Origin: Inia geoffrensis
Lineage: Eukaryota > Chordata > Mammalia > Artiodactyla > Iniidae
Direction of reading: 5' to 3'
Assembly (NCBI GenBank): GCA_036417435.1
Contig: CM070903.1
Coordinates: 79,415,501 to 79,479,500 of the forward strand
Length of the DNA: 64,000 nucleotides
This document shows, piece by piece, positions 11,060 to 21,980 of the stretch. Numbering within the stretch: the stretch's first letter is position 1; each line of letters begins with the position of its first letter. The translations under genes were made by a program, and so were the position numbers. The notes under the pieces were generated by a model. That model was not told the origin of the DNA. It saw only the letters and a program-made list of their open reading frames with translations, and ran no database searches.

Positions 11060-11533
11060 AATAAGGACTTTATGAGACATTTGTGATGCGAATGTGGCGG
11101 CCAAGGAAATACACAGCTCAGCTCTTCTAATGTGGAACACATCACTGACTGACAGCCACAGCTGGTGCCCCTTCCATCCTTACTGCTTTCTCACTGAGGC
11201 CATTGTACATCCAGGCTCCTCCCAGCCAAGCACTGAACCTAGTGGGGCTACCAAACCAGGACCATTCTGGCAGCACATGGGACACCTCCAATGTGATTTT
11301 GAGTCAATAATACCTCATTGGCCTGACTAAACTTTGGTCTGAAACTCGTTCCGCTGAATTCTCCTAATTTTCTCCTCTTCTTGGTTTTTCAGAGAGAGTT
11401 TTTACCACCCTCTGACATAACTCCCCTTATTCTGATTTCTTCTTCTTTATCCTCCAAAGACATTCTTCCTAGTACATCTTTTGCACATCTGATTCCATCT
11501 TGGGGTCTGTTTCTCAGAGAACACAAAGTGATA
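11060..11533 (+). mobile_element. Degenerate ERVL-type LTR (probable 5' LTR)
   Basis: The block ending 'gattccatcttggggtctg...agagaacacaaagtgatacaag' is typical of the 3' end of ERVL-class LTRs, and a tggtcctgagagtgg sequence follows immediately where a primer-binding site would be expected. The upstream limit is uncertain. It precedes the pol remnant at 14.2 kb in the same orientation, so it plausibly belongs to the same provirus. Confidence 0.5.
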
Positions 11534-12101
11534 CAAGTGGTCCTGAGAGTGGTCCAAGAATGCAGATAGAAGTTGAATATTTAGGACTGACTCATTCTCT
11601 ACATGTCAAGCAAACAGAATGGCATCCAGAGCTATGTGGAGTGTGGATTGTTTCTGCTCCAAGATGGAGGCCCAGTTGCTATAGATTTCACCAATGTTGA
11701 CCTGGGAAAATACCCACTGTAGGGACAGACTTGCAGCTTCTAAGACTCAGGCTTTTAGGAAGACACAGGGAAAACAGTTCCTACAAGGAAGTAGAGTTTT
11801 ATGATTACTGCTCGGTTGTATTGACACTCTGCAGAAGGATACTGAGAAACAAAGGGCTCTTAACAGGCAGTTAAAGACTAAGTAAGACAGTCAGATTGCC
11901 TCTTTGATAGCTTACAAAGACGTGAGGGCCTCTTTGCAAAAATAAACGAGCTAAGCAATAGACTGAGTTCCTGATCAAGTCACAGAGCTCAAGAGACATT
12001 TGAATGGTCAGCCAAGGCTGGTTGAAAATACCTGAGACCCTGAAATATGGACTGGGGACATTAAGTGGATGCCTCTGATAAGCTGGTTCTGTAAGCTTTT
12101 T

Positions 12102-12449
12102 TGTCTTAGTTGAGGCTGTTATAACAAAGTACCACCGACTGGATGGTTTATAAACAACATAAATTTATTTCTCACAATTCTAGAGGCTGGAAGTTTGAGA
12201 TCAGGGCCCCAGCATGGTCGTGGAAGGGCCCTCTTCTGGATTACAGACTTCTTGTTGTGTCCTCACATGGTGGAAGGGACTACGGAGCTCAGTGGGGTCT
12301 TTTTTATAAGAGCGTTAATTGCATTCATGAGTATTTCAGCCACATGACCTAATCACCTCCCAAAGGCCCCACTTCCTAATACTATCACACTGAGCAGTAG
12401 GATTTCAACATATGAATTTTGAAGGGACAGAAATATTCTGACCATAGCA
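12102..12449 (-). mobile_element. MLT1-type (ERVL-MaLR) LTR, antisense
   Basis: Starts tg and ends ca. Read on the minus strand it shows the MaLR LTR pattern: 'caaaattcatatgttgaaatcc', 'gggaggtgattaggtcatg', and a polyadenylation signal (aataaattta) near its end. It interrupts the ERVL region, so it is the later arrival. The 69-codon plus-strand frame across it is not a gene. Confidence 0.8.
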
Positions 12450-14229
12450 TTCCCCTAAACCCTCAGAGCTTGTAGAATGGACTACCCTTTCCTAGTAAGA
12501 ACTTCCATCATATTGGAAGTTGCTAGAGACGTTTCCTATAAAAGCAGTAAATATTCCACATCAGGAATGCTTTTACCTTCTCTCTTGGTTGCAAGGACCT
12601 TAAATACAGTTAAAGCACAGCACAGCATAACCCAGCTGGTCATAATAAGGGAAAAAATTAATTATATACCAAAGGAGTTACCAGAATTATCTAGCTTGTA
12701 CCAACAAAAGTCAGGGAAATATCCCTGGGATTGGGTTTTGAGAATTCTTGATTGAGGGGGCTGGAATATAAGACTACATAAGAAAGAGTTCATTGACCTA
12801 GGTGTACTTTCTCATGACATGGGATTTAAAACCTTGGTAAGAACCATCGTGGATGGGGCAAGATCACTGCTGGAGTAGTTCTTATAACTCTGGAAAAAGT
12901 GATGAACAATGATGAGTAAAGAGGAATTGCTTAAGTTTTTCTGGCAGATGATAGGAAGGAATAAAGAGTCTAAGGGAGGTAGACATGCTAGAAGGATATA
13001 TTGTGTGAAGCCAGAAAATTCCCAGGGGAAATATGTTAGATGGGCCAAGAAGACACACGATTCTCCAAGGCCATGAGAAATGTCCTAGGGAAAAGAGGAG
13101 CCACATCACTAAGAAGTTCAGTGCTGGCTCTCCTCTGCAACCCAAGGCTGCTTGTAGGAGAGATGCTCACAGAGCTGGGCTCAATGATATTCATGGCAAT
13201 GATGTCCATTTACCACCAGGTAATAGAGTCCAGATAGTGGCACTTAGCTGCCAGATTCCAGGAGACCATAAAAACCATAATGACCAGAAATGTTGGAGGT
13301 GCAGCCAAGGGGGTTTGGCTTGCAGGGAGTTTGTGGAGATGATCATGGCCTACCTAGGGGAAAAATAAATGGACAGGAAAAATAAATTTAAGCCAACCAG
13401 GGTTCTGCTTAAATCTAAAAAAAAGCAAGATGGGGGAGTGGGAGGCTAAAGGTGGTCATCCAACACAAAGTCACAGTCTCTTGCTTGATTTGTGGACCTG
13501 AGTCAATTATTAGACATAGAATCCTTTGACTGAAGAGTTGGCTGGATTCCTGGGAAAAAGTAACCTCTAATGCTATGGCAAGTATATGCCATGGCAATGC
13601 CTTTAGGTTCCCCTTAAGAAACCTAGAGCCAGGGCTGGCCTCAAGGGTGTGCTCTGTATTTAGAAGGGTTCCTAACTTGGTTTAATGCTGTATTGTCACC
13701 CTCTTGAAATTTTTAATAATTTTAAACAAGTGGCCCCACATTTTCATTAGTAGTGGACCTTGCAAATTATATAGCCAGTCTTGCTTATGGCTATTGACCT
13801 GAGTACAAGAGATCTGAGTTGACATTGATACCCAGAGACCTTAAGCTAGTCATGGTACCCCGTTGAAGTGGGAGCTCACGTGATTTCAGGACATATATGG
13901 AATGCTGGTTCAAATCCACAAGACAATGGGTCCACTGTGTCTGGAGACCCACCCAGTTGTCATTTATCCAGTCATCAAGTAATTGGAATTAATATACTTG
14001 ACTGAGTAATGCCCATATTGGGTTTTTGGCCTGCGGAGTAAGAGCTATCAGAGTGGGAAAGTTCAAGTGAATACCTCTGAAACTGCCCTCTGTTTCACTT
14101 GACCAAAGAGTATATAAAAAGTAATGTCACATTCCAGGAAGGATGGTGACTAATAATCTCATTAAATAGTGTAAGGAATGGAACAGGGGTGGAGGGAGTA
14201 TCCTGATCATATCTCTGTTTAGTTTCTCA

Positions 14230-14700
14230 ATGTGTGCAGAACTCAGATGGGTCCTGCAGACTAAGCCTAGACTCTTGAAAGCTCAATCAAGTAATAGCTC
14301 TGATTGCAAAGCTATGCCAGAGGTGATATCTCTGCTAGAGCATGTTAACAAGCTCTTGGGTATAGGATCTGAAGCTATTGATTTGGTAAATGCATTCTTG
14401 CCTATTCTGATTATAAAGGAAGAAAATAAACAGGTCATATTCACATGGGACATGCAACAATATTCATTTATAGTTTTGCCTCAGGGCTATGTTAACTCTC
14501 CTGCTCTTTGTCGTATTGTAGAATGAAGGTATCTGGACTGCCTGGTCAACCCACAGAACATCACACTGATGCTTTATATCAATAACATCATGCTGCTCAG
14601 GCAAGACAAATAAGAGATAGCCTTGCTGGAAGCTTTGATAAGGCACATGCTCCAGGGCATGGGGGAGAAGCCCTACAAAGATTTAGACTCCTGATAGTTC
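14230..14700 (+). pseudogene. Broken ERVL reverse-transcriptase remnant
   Basis: A 98-codon open frame (14230-14526) ends in a stop and continues in the same frame to further stops at about 14611. It contains the RT signatures LPQGY and NSPAL (near 14476-14511). The downstream catalytic box at 14575-14586 reads YINN: both catalytic aspartates are replaced by asparagine, consistent with two G-to-A changes. With missing N- and C-terminal parts, premature stops and a destroyed active site, this cannot encode a working enzyme. The RT identification is firm; the ERVL subclass is inferred from the motif context. Confidence 0.75.
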
Positions 14701-15700
14701 AGTGAAGTCTTTAGGGATCCAGTGGTCAGGAGTTTGCCAAAATATGCCTTCTAAAAAAAAAAAAAAAAGCTGCACCTTGCATCCCCTACCATAAAGAAGG
14801 AATCAAGGGAGCCTGATAGCACTTTCTGGGTTCTGGAGGAAACATATCCCATGTCTAGGAATAGTGCTCAGGCCCATGTATTGGGTAACACTGAAGACTT
14901 CAGGTGTCTGGTGGAAAAATATGCAGCATGAAACTTATGGCAAGCCCCAAGGAGAGAATCACAATGCAAACCCTAATATTCTGGAGTAAGTTTACACCAC
15001 CCACAGTAGATAAAATAATACATCTTTTGGTAAAAGAGTTCCTGGTTTTTACCAGGTCTCGAGAGCCACAGAATACTTGATGAGGTACTAAATGGCCATG
15101 TATCTATAACTTCGCATCATGAGCTGGGTGATTTCCATTTTTCTAAATCATAAAGTCAGCCTGGAATCAGCCAAACAAAAGATGAAAATGGTACACCCAT
15201 CTTGGGCCTGAGCAGTACCAGAACTGGGTCAGAGCCATGAGAAGGTACCTCAGACACAACTGTCAGCTATAGCAGTTGTACCAGAAAGCCTCCTCAACTT
15301 TGCACCTAAGACCAGCTGAAGGAGGTGGAAGAGCCTGTCGATGCCCTCTAGCCACAGACCACACAGTTCTGTAGCTGAACAAGTACGACTTATTGTTATA
15401 GCAAGGAAGAAGGTACACCATGGGGGTTCATTGGACATCTCAGTAAGAGTGTTAGAAAGAAATTACTCTAGAATTTGGGTTTGTGTTAGCCTATTTGGGG
15501 GAGTGTTCAAGGGATTGGGACTTTGCTATGTACTGGATGCTGTCAGGAGGTGGAGCAATCCTATGAATGGGCATCTTGATAAATCTTATCTATAAGACAA
15601 GATGAATGAAGTGAAGCTGAAGCTATACTTGGGCAAAGAAGCCACACAATCATATCAGCTGTGAGAAGGGGTTGTGTGGTCATTTTTGTGGTTTGACCAA

Positions 15701-16329
15701 TGTTCATCTTTTTTACAGTGTTTATAAGTGATTACAGACTGGTCTTACTTTTGTCTTGACCCATCATAGTCATGGGGAGGCCTTGTCTAACACTGATGCT
15801 TTGTGAAATTGTGTTGGTGTTTAATAGGAGGACAGCAAGGCGTAGATGTGAGTTCCAGGCTGGCTTCTAGCAATACCGAGGTTTGGCTGATGGTGCCCCA
15901 CCAGTTCCTGGCAGGAACTGCTTTCCTCTTCCTCAAGATAAAACATGATTTATGAACAGGGTAAGTGGATGAAGGCCAAAAATGGACAAGTGGCTGCTTC
16001 CAGCACATTTGAAGTTGGCTTTGAAAGCCACTAGGGAGGAGAAATGTTACCAAAGAGTGGAGTTGTGACTAGTAAACCTGGTCACCCACTTTGTGAGGAA
16101 GAAAGAAGAAATGACCCGAAGTAATAAAATAAATAGATGTAAAAAAAATGTCTGAGCAGTGAGCAATGGCCTGACTCTCTTGTTAGGGGTCAGGAAAGAA
16201 AAGAGCAGCAAGATTGGAAACAAGGAGGTCTAGCACAGGGCCACGGACATATGGATTTGGGCACAACATGTGAAGATTTTTGTGTCAGAAAAATCTAACT
16301 TCCATCAGAACTCAGGAAAGGCGACCAAA
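15701..16329. other. Non-coding stretch, possible tail of the ERVL region
   Basis: An 88-codon minus-strand frame at 15787-16053 has no recognisable domain. I could not tell whether this is the end of the retroviral internal region or flanking DNA. Confidence 0.4.
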
Positions 16330-16860
16330 CATGTAAACAAATAAAATTATGTAAATGTGACAAGTACCATTAAAGGAACCAGTGAAGAGACTGAATTATG
16401 AATAATGGGAGGGAGAGGCAGTAGCAGTGATACGAACTACTTTGGATTAGATAGGTCAGAATGGTCTTTCTGAAGAACCAGTGTTTAAGCTGAGATCTGG
16501 GGAGCAAGGAGTGAGTCATGTGAAGTGGAGGGAAGAGCATACATAGGACTTTGAGGTGGGAAAGAGGTTGGACTATTTAAGCGATTGAAAGAAGACAGTG
16601 CAACCAGACCAGGGCAAACAACGGGCAGGTGGCACAAGAGGAGAGTGAGATATACAGGAGCCAAATTATACCAAGCCAGGAAAAGAGTCTGGGTCTTATT
16701 CTAAGGAGTAACGAAGCAGTTTTGAAAGGTTTCACATAGAGATGTGATATGATCCAGTGAAAGTTTTTAAAATGATTACTCTTCCCTGCCTGTGGAGAAT
16801 GGACTGGAGGTGGGGAAAGAGGGGGATGGGAAGATTAGTTAGGAAGGTATTGCAATCATG
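16330..16860 (-). repeat. L2 LINE relic, minus strand (probable)
   Basis: Purine-rich sequence with the reversed L2 pattern: 'ctgagatctggggagcaagg', 'ggagggaagagcatacatagg', 'gagatgtgatatgatccagtg', 'gaagattagttaggaaggta'. The same pattern occurs at 55080-55770. Confidence 0.5.
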
Positions 16861-18263
16861 TGAATTAATACCAATCCAAATCAAGACAGGCTTTCACCTA
16901 CCTTGTGAATGGGTTACATTGTCTATCCTTGAGTGGAAAGTAGCTGTGTAGATGGATGACACAGCCTCCCTCTTACAGCTGACAGTGCAGTGTCTGATAT
17001 TCTGACCAACTCCAATCCCAGAATACATGTGATATGTTATTTTATACATATGGTTCAGCAGAATCAGTACAGATTTAATGTTAAGAGCTTACCTGCTGCT
17101 AGATGGAGGAAGAGTAAGACGCGGAGATCACCTTCCTCCCCACAGATACACCAGAAATACAACTACACGTGGAACAACTCCTACAGAACAACTACTGAAC
17201 ACTGGCAGAAGACCTCAGACTTCCCAAAAAGCAAGAAACCCCCCACGTACCTGGGTAGGGCAAAAGAAAAAAGAATAAACAGAGACAAAAGATTAGGGAC
17301 AGGACATGCACCAGTGGGAGGGAGCTGTGAAGGAGGAAAGGTTTTCACACACTAGGAAGCCCCTTCACGGGAAGAGACTGCGTGTGGCAGAGGGGGAAAG
17401 CTTCGGAGCTACAGAGGAAAGCACAGCCACAGGGGTACGGGGGGCAAAGCGGAGAGATTCCCGCACAGAGGATCAGGGCCGAACGGCACTCACCAGCCCG
17501 AGAGGCTTGTCTGCTCACCCGCCAGGGCGGCTGGGGCTGGGAGTTGAGGCTCCGGCTTCGGTCAGAGTGCCGGGAGAGGACTGGGGTTCGCGGCATGAAC
17601 ACAGCCTGCAGGGGTTAGTGCACCACGGCCAGCCAGGAGGGAGTCCGGGGAAAAGTCTGGACCTGCCAAAGAGGCAAAAGACTTTTTCTTACCTCTTTGT
17701 TTCCTGGTGCGCAAGGAGAGGGGATTAAGAGCGCTGCTTAAAGGAGCTCCAGAGATGGGCATGAGCCGCGGCTAAAAGCGTGGACCCCAGAGACGGGCAT
17801 GAGACGCTAAGGCTGCTGCTGCCACCACCAAGAAGCTTGTGTGCGAGCACAGGTCACTATCCACAGCCCCTTCCGGGGAGCCTTGCAGCCCGCCACTGCC
17901 AGGGTCCGGGGATCCAGGGTCAACTCCTCCGGGAGAACGCATGGTGTGCCTCAGGCTGGTGCAACGTCACGCCGGCCTCTGCCGTCGCAGACACGCCCCG
18001 CACTCCATGCCCCTCCCTCTCCCCTGGCCTGAGTGAGCCAGTGTCCCCGAATCAGCGGCTCCTTTAACCCTGTCCTGTCTGAGCAAAGAACAGATGGCCT
18101 CTGGCGACCTACATGCAGAGGCGGGGCCAAATTGAAAGCTGAGCCCCTGGGAGCTGTGAGAACAAAGAAGAGAAAGGGAAATCTCTCCCAGCAGCCTCAG
18201 AAGCAGCAGATTAAAGCTCCACAATCAACTTGATGTACCCTGCATCTGTAGAATACATGAATA

Positions 18264-18795
18264 GACAATGAATCATCCCAAATTAAGGAGGTGGATTTTG
18301 AGAGGAAGATTTATTATTTTTTCCCCTTTTTCCTCTTTTTGTGAGTGTGTATGTGTATGCTTCTGTGTGACATTTTGTCTGTATAGCTTTGCTTCCACCA
18401 TTTGTCCTACGGTTCTACCCACCCTTTTTTTTTTCTTAATTTTTTTCTTAATAATTATTTTTTATTTTAATAACTTTATTTTACTTTATATTTTCTTTCT
18501 TTCTTTCTTTCCTTCCTTCCCTCCTTTAGACAACAAATCATCCCAAATTGAGGAGGTGAACTTTGAGAGCAAGATTTATGATTTTTTTCCCCTTTTCCTC
18601 TTTTTGTGAGTGTGTATGTGTATGCTTCTGTGTGAGATTTTGTCTGTATAGCTTTGCTTCCACCATTTGTCCTAGGGTTCTATCTGTCCATTTTTTGTTT
18701 TTTTCTCTTCTTTTTTTTTAATAATTAATTTTTATTTTAATAACTTTATTTTATTTTATCTTACTTTATTTTATTTTACTTTATCTCCTTTCTTT
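18264..18795 (+). repeat. Tandem duplication in the L1 5'UTR (period about 265 bp)
   Basis: Two consecutive modules begin at acaatgaatcatcccaaatt (18266) and acaacaaatcatcccaaatt (18531). Both run through 'gtgagtgtgtatgtgtatgc', 'tctgtatagctttgcttcc', 'accatttgtcctag', then an AT-rich stretch and a CTTT/CCTT-rich end. They differ by scattered substitutions and small indels, mainly in the T-rich parts. Confidence 0.9.
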
Positions 18796-19047
18796 TTTTC
18801 CTTCCATCCCTCCTTCCTTCCTTCCTCCCTCCCTTGCTCACTCCTTTCTTTCTTTCTTTCTTTCTTTCTTTCTCTCTTTCTACTTCTACTAATTCTTTCT
18901 TTCTATTTTTTCTCCCTTTTATTCTGAGCTGTGTGGATGAAAGGCTCTTGGTGCAGCAGCCAGGAGTCAGTGCTGTGCCTCTGAGGAGGGAGAGCAAACT
19001 TCAGGACACTGGTCCACAAGAGACCTCCCAACTCCACATAATATCAA

Positions 19048-19329
19048 ATGGCGAAAATCTCCCAGAGATCTCCATCTCAACACCAAGACCCAGCTTCACT
19101 TAAAAACCAGCAATCTACAGTGCTGGACATCCTATGCCAAACACCTACCAAGACAGGAACACAACCCCACCCATTAGCAGAGAGGCTGCCTAAAATCATA
19201 AGAAGTCCACAGACACCCGAAGACACACCACCAAATGTGGACCTGTCCACCAGAAAGACAAGATCCAGACTCATCCACCAGAACACAGGGACTAGTCCCC
19301 TCCACAAGGAAGCCTACACAACCTACTGA
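19048..19329 (+). other. Upstream open frame before L1 ORF1 (93 codons)
   Basis: An ATG-started frame in the last part of the 5'UTR, in a different frame from ORF1 and ending 97 bp before the ORF1 start. It is Pro/Thr/Ser/Gln-rich, with no recognisable domain. It may be a chance frame, or an upstream ORF that affects ORF1 translation. There is no direct evidence for a product. Confidence 0.3.
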
Positions 19330-19426
19330 ACCAACCTTAGCCACTGGGGACAGACACCAAAAAAAACAGGAACTATGAACCTGCAGCCAGCAAAAAGGAG
19401 ACACAAAACACAGTAAGATAAGCAAA

Positions 19427-20320
19427 ATGAGAAGACAGAAAAACACACAGCAGATGAAGGAGCAAGATAAAAACCCACCAGACCTAACAAATGAAGAGGA
19501 AATAGGCAGTCTACCTGAAAAAGAATTCAGAATAATGATAGTAAAGATGATACAAAATCTTGGAAATAGAAAAGAAAAAATGCAAGAAACATTTAACAAG
19601 GACCTAGAAAAACTAAAGATGAAACAAACAATGAGGAACAACACAATAAATGAAATGAAAAATACTCTAGATGGGATCAATAGCAGAATAACTGAGGCAG
19701 AAGAACGGATAAGTGACCTGGAAGATAAAATAGTGGAAATAACTACTGCAGAGCAGAATAAAGAAAAAAGAATGAAAATAACTCAGTACAGTCTCAGAGA
19801 CCTCTGTGACAACATCAAACTCACCAACATTCAAATTATAGGGGTTCCAGAAGAAGAAGAGAAAAAGAAAGAGACTGAGAAAATATTTGAAGAGATTATA
19901 GTTGAAAACTTCCCTAATATGGGAAAGGAAATAGTTAATCAAGTACAGGAAGCACAGAGAGTCCCATACAGGATAAATCCAAGGAGAAATACGCCAAGAC
20001 ACATATTAATCAAACTCTCAAAAATTAAATACAAAGAAAACATATTAAAAGCAGCAAGGGAAAAACAACAAATAACACACAAGGGAATCCCCATAAGGTC
20101 AACAGCTGATCTTTCAGCAGAAACTCTGCAAGGAAGAAGGGACTGGCAGGACATATTTAAACTGATGAAGGAGAAAAACCTGCAACCAAGATTACTCCAC
20201 CCAGCAAGGTTCTCATTCAGATTTGATGGAGAAATTACAACCTTTACAGACAAGCAAAAGCTGAGAGAGTTCAGCACCACCAAACCAGCTTTACAACAAC
20301 TGCTAAAGGAACTTCTCTAG
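19427..20320 (+). CDS. L1 ORF1 protein (RNA-binding chaperone), open frame
   Basis: A 297-residue ORF1p, in the size range of mammalian ORF1 proteins. Residues about 35-122 are rich in Lys/Glu/Ile/Leu with heptad spacing and should form the trimeric coiled coil. Residues about 130-205 carry RRM signatures (NIQIIGVPEEEE; NTPRHILIKL). Residues about 206-297 hold the C-terminal domain signature (KAAREKQQITHKG; STADLSAETLQGRRDW). ORF1p binds L1 RNA cooperatively in cytoplasmic particles and acts as a nucleic-acid chaperone. The start is the first ATG giving the whole coiled coil. The frame is intact, but without a working ORF2 in cis this copy cannot retrotranspose on its own. Whether it is transcribed is unknown. 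Confidence 0.9.
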   Translation: MRRQKNTQQMKEQDKNPPDLTNEEEIGSLPEKEFRIMIVKMIQNLGNRKEKMQETFNKDLEKLKMKQTMRNNTINEMKNTLDGINSRITEAEERISDLEDKIVEITTAEQNKEKRMKITQYSLRDLCDNIKLTNIQIIGVPEEEEKKKETEKIFEEIIVENFPNMGKEIVNQVQEAQRVPYRINPRRNTPRHILIKLSKIKYKENILKAAREKQQITHKGIPIRSTADLSAETLQGRRDWQDIFKLMKEKNLQPRLLHPARFSFRFDGEITTFTDKQKLREFSTTKPALQQLLKELL

Positions 20321-20377
20321 GCAAGAAACACAGAGAAGGAAAAGACTTAGAATAATGAACCAAAAACAATTAAGAAA

Positions 20378-21400
20378 ATGGGAATAGGAACATACATATC
20401 GATAATTACCTTAAATGTAAATGGACTAAATGCTCCCACCAAAAGACACAGATTGGCTGAATGGATACAAAAACAAGACCCAAATATTTGCTGTCTACAA
20501 GAGACCCACTTCAGACCTAGAGACACATACAGACTGAAAGTGAGGGGATGGAAAAAGATATTTCATGCAAATGGAAACCAAAAGAAAGCTGGAGTAGCAA
20601 TTCTCATATCAGACAAAATAGACTTTAAAATAAAGACTATTAGAATATACAAAGAAGGACAGTACATAATGATCAAGGGATCGATCAAAGAAGAAGATAT
20701 AAAAATTGTAAATATTTATGCACCCAACATAGGAGCACCTCGATACATAAGGCAAATATTAATACCCATAAAAGGGAAAATCAACAGTAACACATTCATA
20801 GTAGGGGACTTTAACACCCCACTTTCACCAATGGACAGATCATCCAAAATGAAAATAAATAAGGAAACACAAGCTTTAAATGATACATTAAACAAGATGG
20901 ACTTAATTGATATTGATAGGACACTCCATCCAAAAACAACAGAATACACATTTTTCTCAAGTGCTCATGGAACATTCTCCAGGATAGATCATATCTTGGG
21001 TCACAAATCAAGCCTTGGTAAATTTAAGAAAATTGAAATTGTATCAAGTATCTTTTCCGACCACAACGCTATGAGACTAGAGATCAATTACAGGAAAAGA
21101 TCTGTAAAAAATACAAACACATGGAGGCTAAACAATACACTACTTAATAACGAAGTGATCACTGAAGAAATCAAAGAGGAAATCAAAAAATACCTAGAAA
21201 CAAATGACAATGGAGACATGACAAGCCAAAATCTATGGGATGCAGCAAAAGCAGTTCTAAGAGGGAACTTTATAGCAATAGAATCCTGCCTTAAGAAACA
21301 GGAAATATCTCGAATAAACAACCTAACCTTGCACCTAAAGCAATTAGAGAAAGAAGAACAAAAAAAAACCCCAAATTTAGCAGAAGGAAAGAAATCATAA
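20378..21400 (+). CDS. Open L1 endonuclease domain fragment (340 codons)
   Basis: This is the intact 5' part of ORF2. It covers the complete endonuclease (about residues 1-238) and continues into the linker before the RT, ending at a frameshift-induced stop after the A-run. All catalytic positions that can be judged by eye are kept (see the ORF2 entry). A truncated endonuclease-only product is conceivable if the transcript were translated, but L1 ORF2 is translated inefficiently after ORF1 and no expression evidence is available. Confidence 0.7.
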   Translation: MGIGTYISIITLNVNGLNAPTKRHRLAEWIQKQDPNICCLQETHFRPRDTYRLKVRGWKKIFHANGNQKKAGVAILISDKIDFKIKTIRIYKEGQYIMIKGSIKEEDIKIVNIYAPNIGAPRYIRQILIPIKGKINSNTFIVGDFNTPLSPMDRSSKMKINKETQALNDTLNKMDLIDIDRTLHPKTTEYTFFSSAHGTFSRIDHILGHKSSLGKFKKIEIVSSIFSDHNAMRLEINYRKRSVKNTNTWRLNNTLLNNEVITEEIKEEIKKYLETNDNGDMTSQNLWDAAKAVLRGNFIAIESCLKKQEISRINNLTLHLKQLEKEEQKKTPNLAEGKKS

Positions 21401-21774
21401 AAATCAGATCAGAAATAAATAAAAAAGAAATGAAGGAAATGATAGCAAAGATCAATAAAACTAAAATCTGGTTCTTTGAGAAGATAAACAAAATTGATAA
21501 ACCATTAGCCAGACTCATCAAGAAAAAAAGGGAGAAGACTCGAATCAATAGAATTAGAAATGAAAAAGAAGTAACAACTGACACTGCAGAAATACAAAAG
21601 TTCATGAGAGATTACTACAAGCAACTCTATGCCAATAAAATGGGCAACCTGGAAGAAATGGACAAATTCTTAGAAATGCACAACCTGCCAAGGCTGAATC
21701 AGGAAGAAATAGAAAATATGAACAGACCAATCACAAGCACTGAAATTGAAACTGTGATTTAAAATCTTCCAACA

Positions 21775-21980
21775 GGGCTTCCCTGGTGGCGCAGTAGTTA
21801 GGAGTCCGCCTGCCGATGCAGGGGACACGGGTTCATGCCCCGGTTCGGGAGGATCCTGCGTGCCAAGGAGCGGCTGGGCCCGTGAGCCATGGCCGCTGAG
21901 CCTGCACGTCCGGAGCCTGTGCTCCGCGGGGAGAGAGGCCACAACAGTGAGAGGCCCACGTACCACAAAAAAAAAAAAAA
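21775..21980 (+). mobile_element. CHR SINE inserted in L1 ORF2
   Basis: Complete CHR SINE with A-tail. The exact 14-bp direct repeat aaaatcttccaaca lies at 21761-21774 and 21981-21994, an L1-endonuclease-type site (TT/AAAA on the opposite strand). It separates ORF2 codons just upstream of the reverse-transcriptase core ([11 protein letters not shown] follows). This dates the SINE after the L1. Confidence 0.97.

Larger units (their letters stand above)
11534..15700 (+). mobile_element. Degenerate ERVL-class internal region
   Basis: Internal part of an old class III endogenous retrovirus. The clearest evidence is a reverse-transcriptase remnant at 14230-14700. Sequence around 15120-15450 resembles the RNase H/integrase part of ERVL pol at the nucleotide level. 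A gag-like contribution at 12.8-13.4 kb is likely by position only. No env and no 3' LTR were recognised. An MLT1-type LTR at 12102-12449 is inserted in the opposite orientation. All reading frames are broken by many stops, so no product is expected. Confidence 0.6.
17100..19426 (+). promoter_or_regulatory. L1 5'UTR with CpG-rich promoter region
   Basis: 17100-18100 is the most GC- and CpG-rich part of the window (for example acgtcacgccggcctctgcc near 17965), as expected of an internal L1 promoter. It is followed by the 265-bp tandem module (18264-18795) and a pyrimidine-rich tract (18800-18900). The 60-140 codon frames on both strands here are GC-driven chance frames. Promoter function is inferred from family knowledge; no activity can be read from sequence. 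Confidence 0.8.

Noticed and set aside
13033..13368. 111-codon frame with a Cys-X2-Cys pair as a gag zinc knuckle
   Set aside because: Only one CxxC is present without the His and last Cys of a CCHC knuckle; gag assignment there rests on position only.
17078..18233. Cluster of 60-140 codon frames on both strands suggesting a small gene or CpG-island promoter of a host gene
   Set aside because: The sequence is the GC-rich L1 5'UTR; low stop frequency in GC-rich DNA explains the frames, and ORF1/ORF2 follow directly.
18490..18900. Regular spaced repeats that might be taken for a CRISPR array
   Set aside because: They are CTTT/CCTT microsatellites and a two-unit duplication in an L1 5'UTR of a vertebrate genome; no repeat-spacer pattern.
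19174..19680. 168-codon minus-strand frame with hydrophobic, membrane-like composition (also 19667-20002 and 21291-21605)
   Set aside because: These are antisense shadows of A-rich L1 coding sequence, which gives Phe/Leu/Ile/Ser-rich readings.
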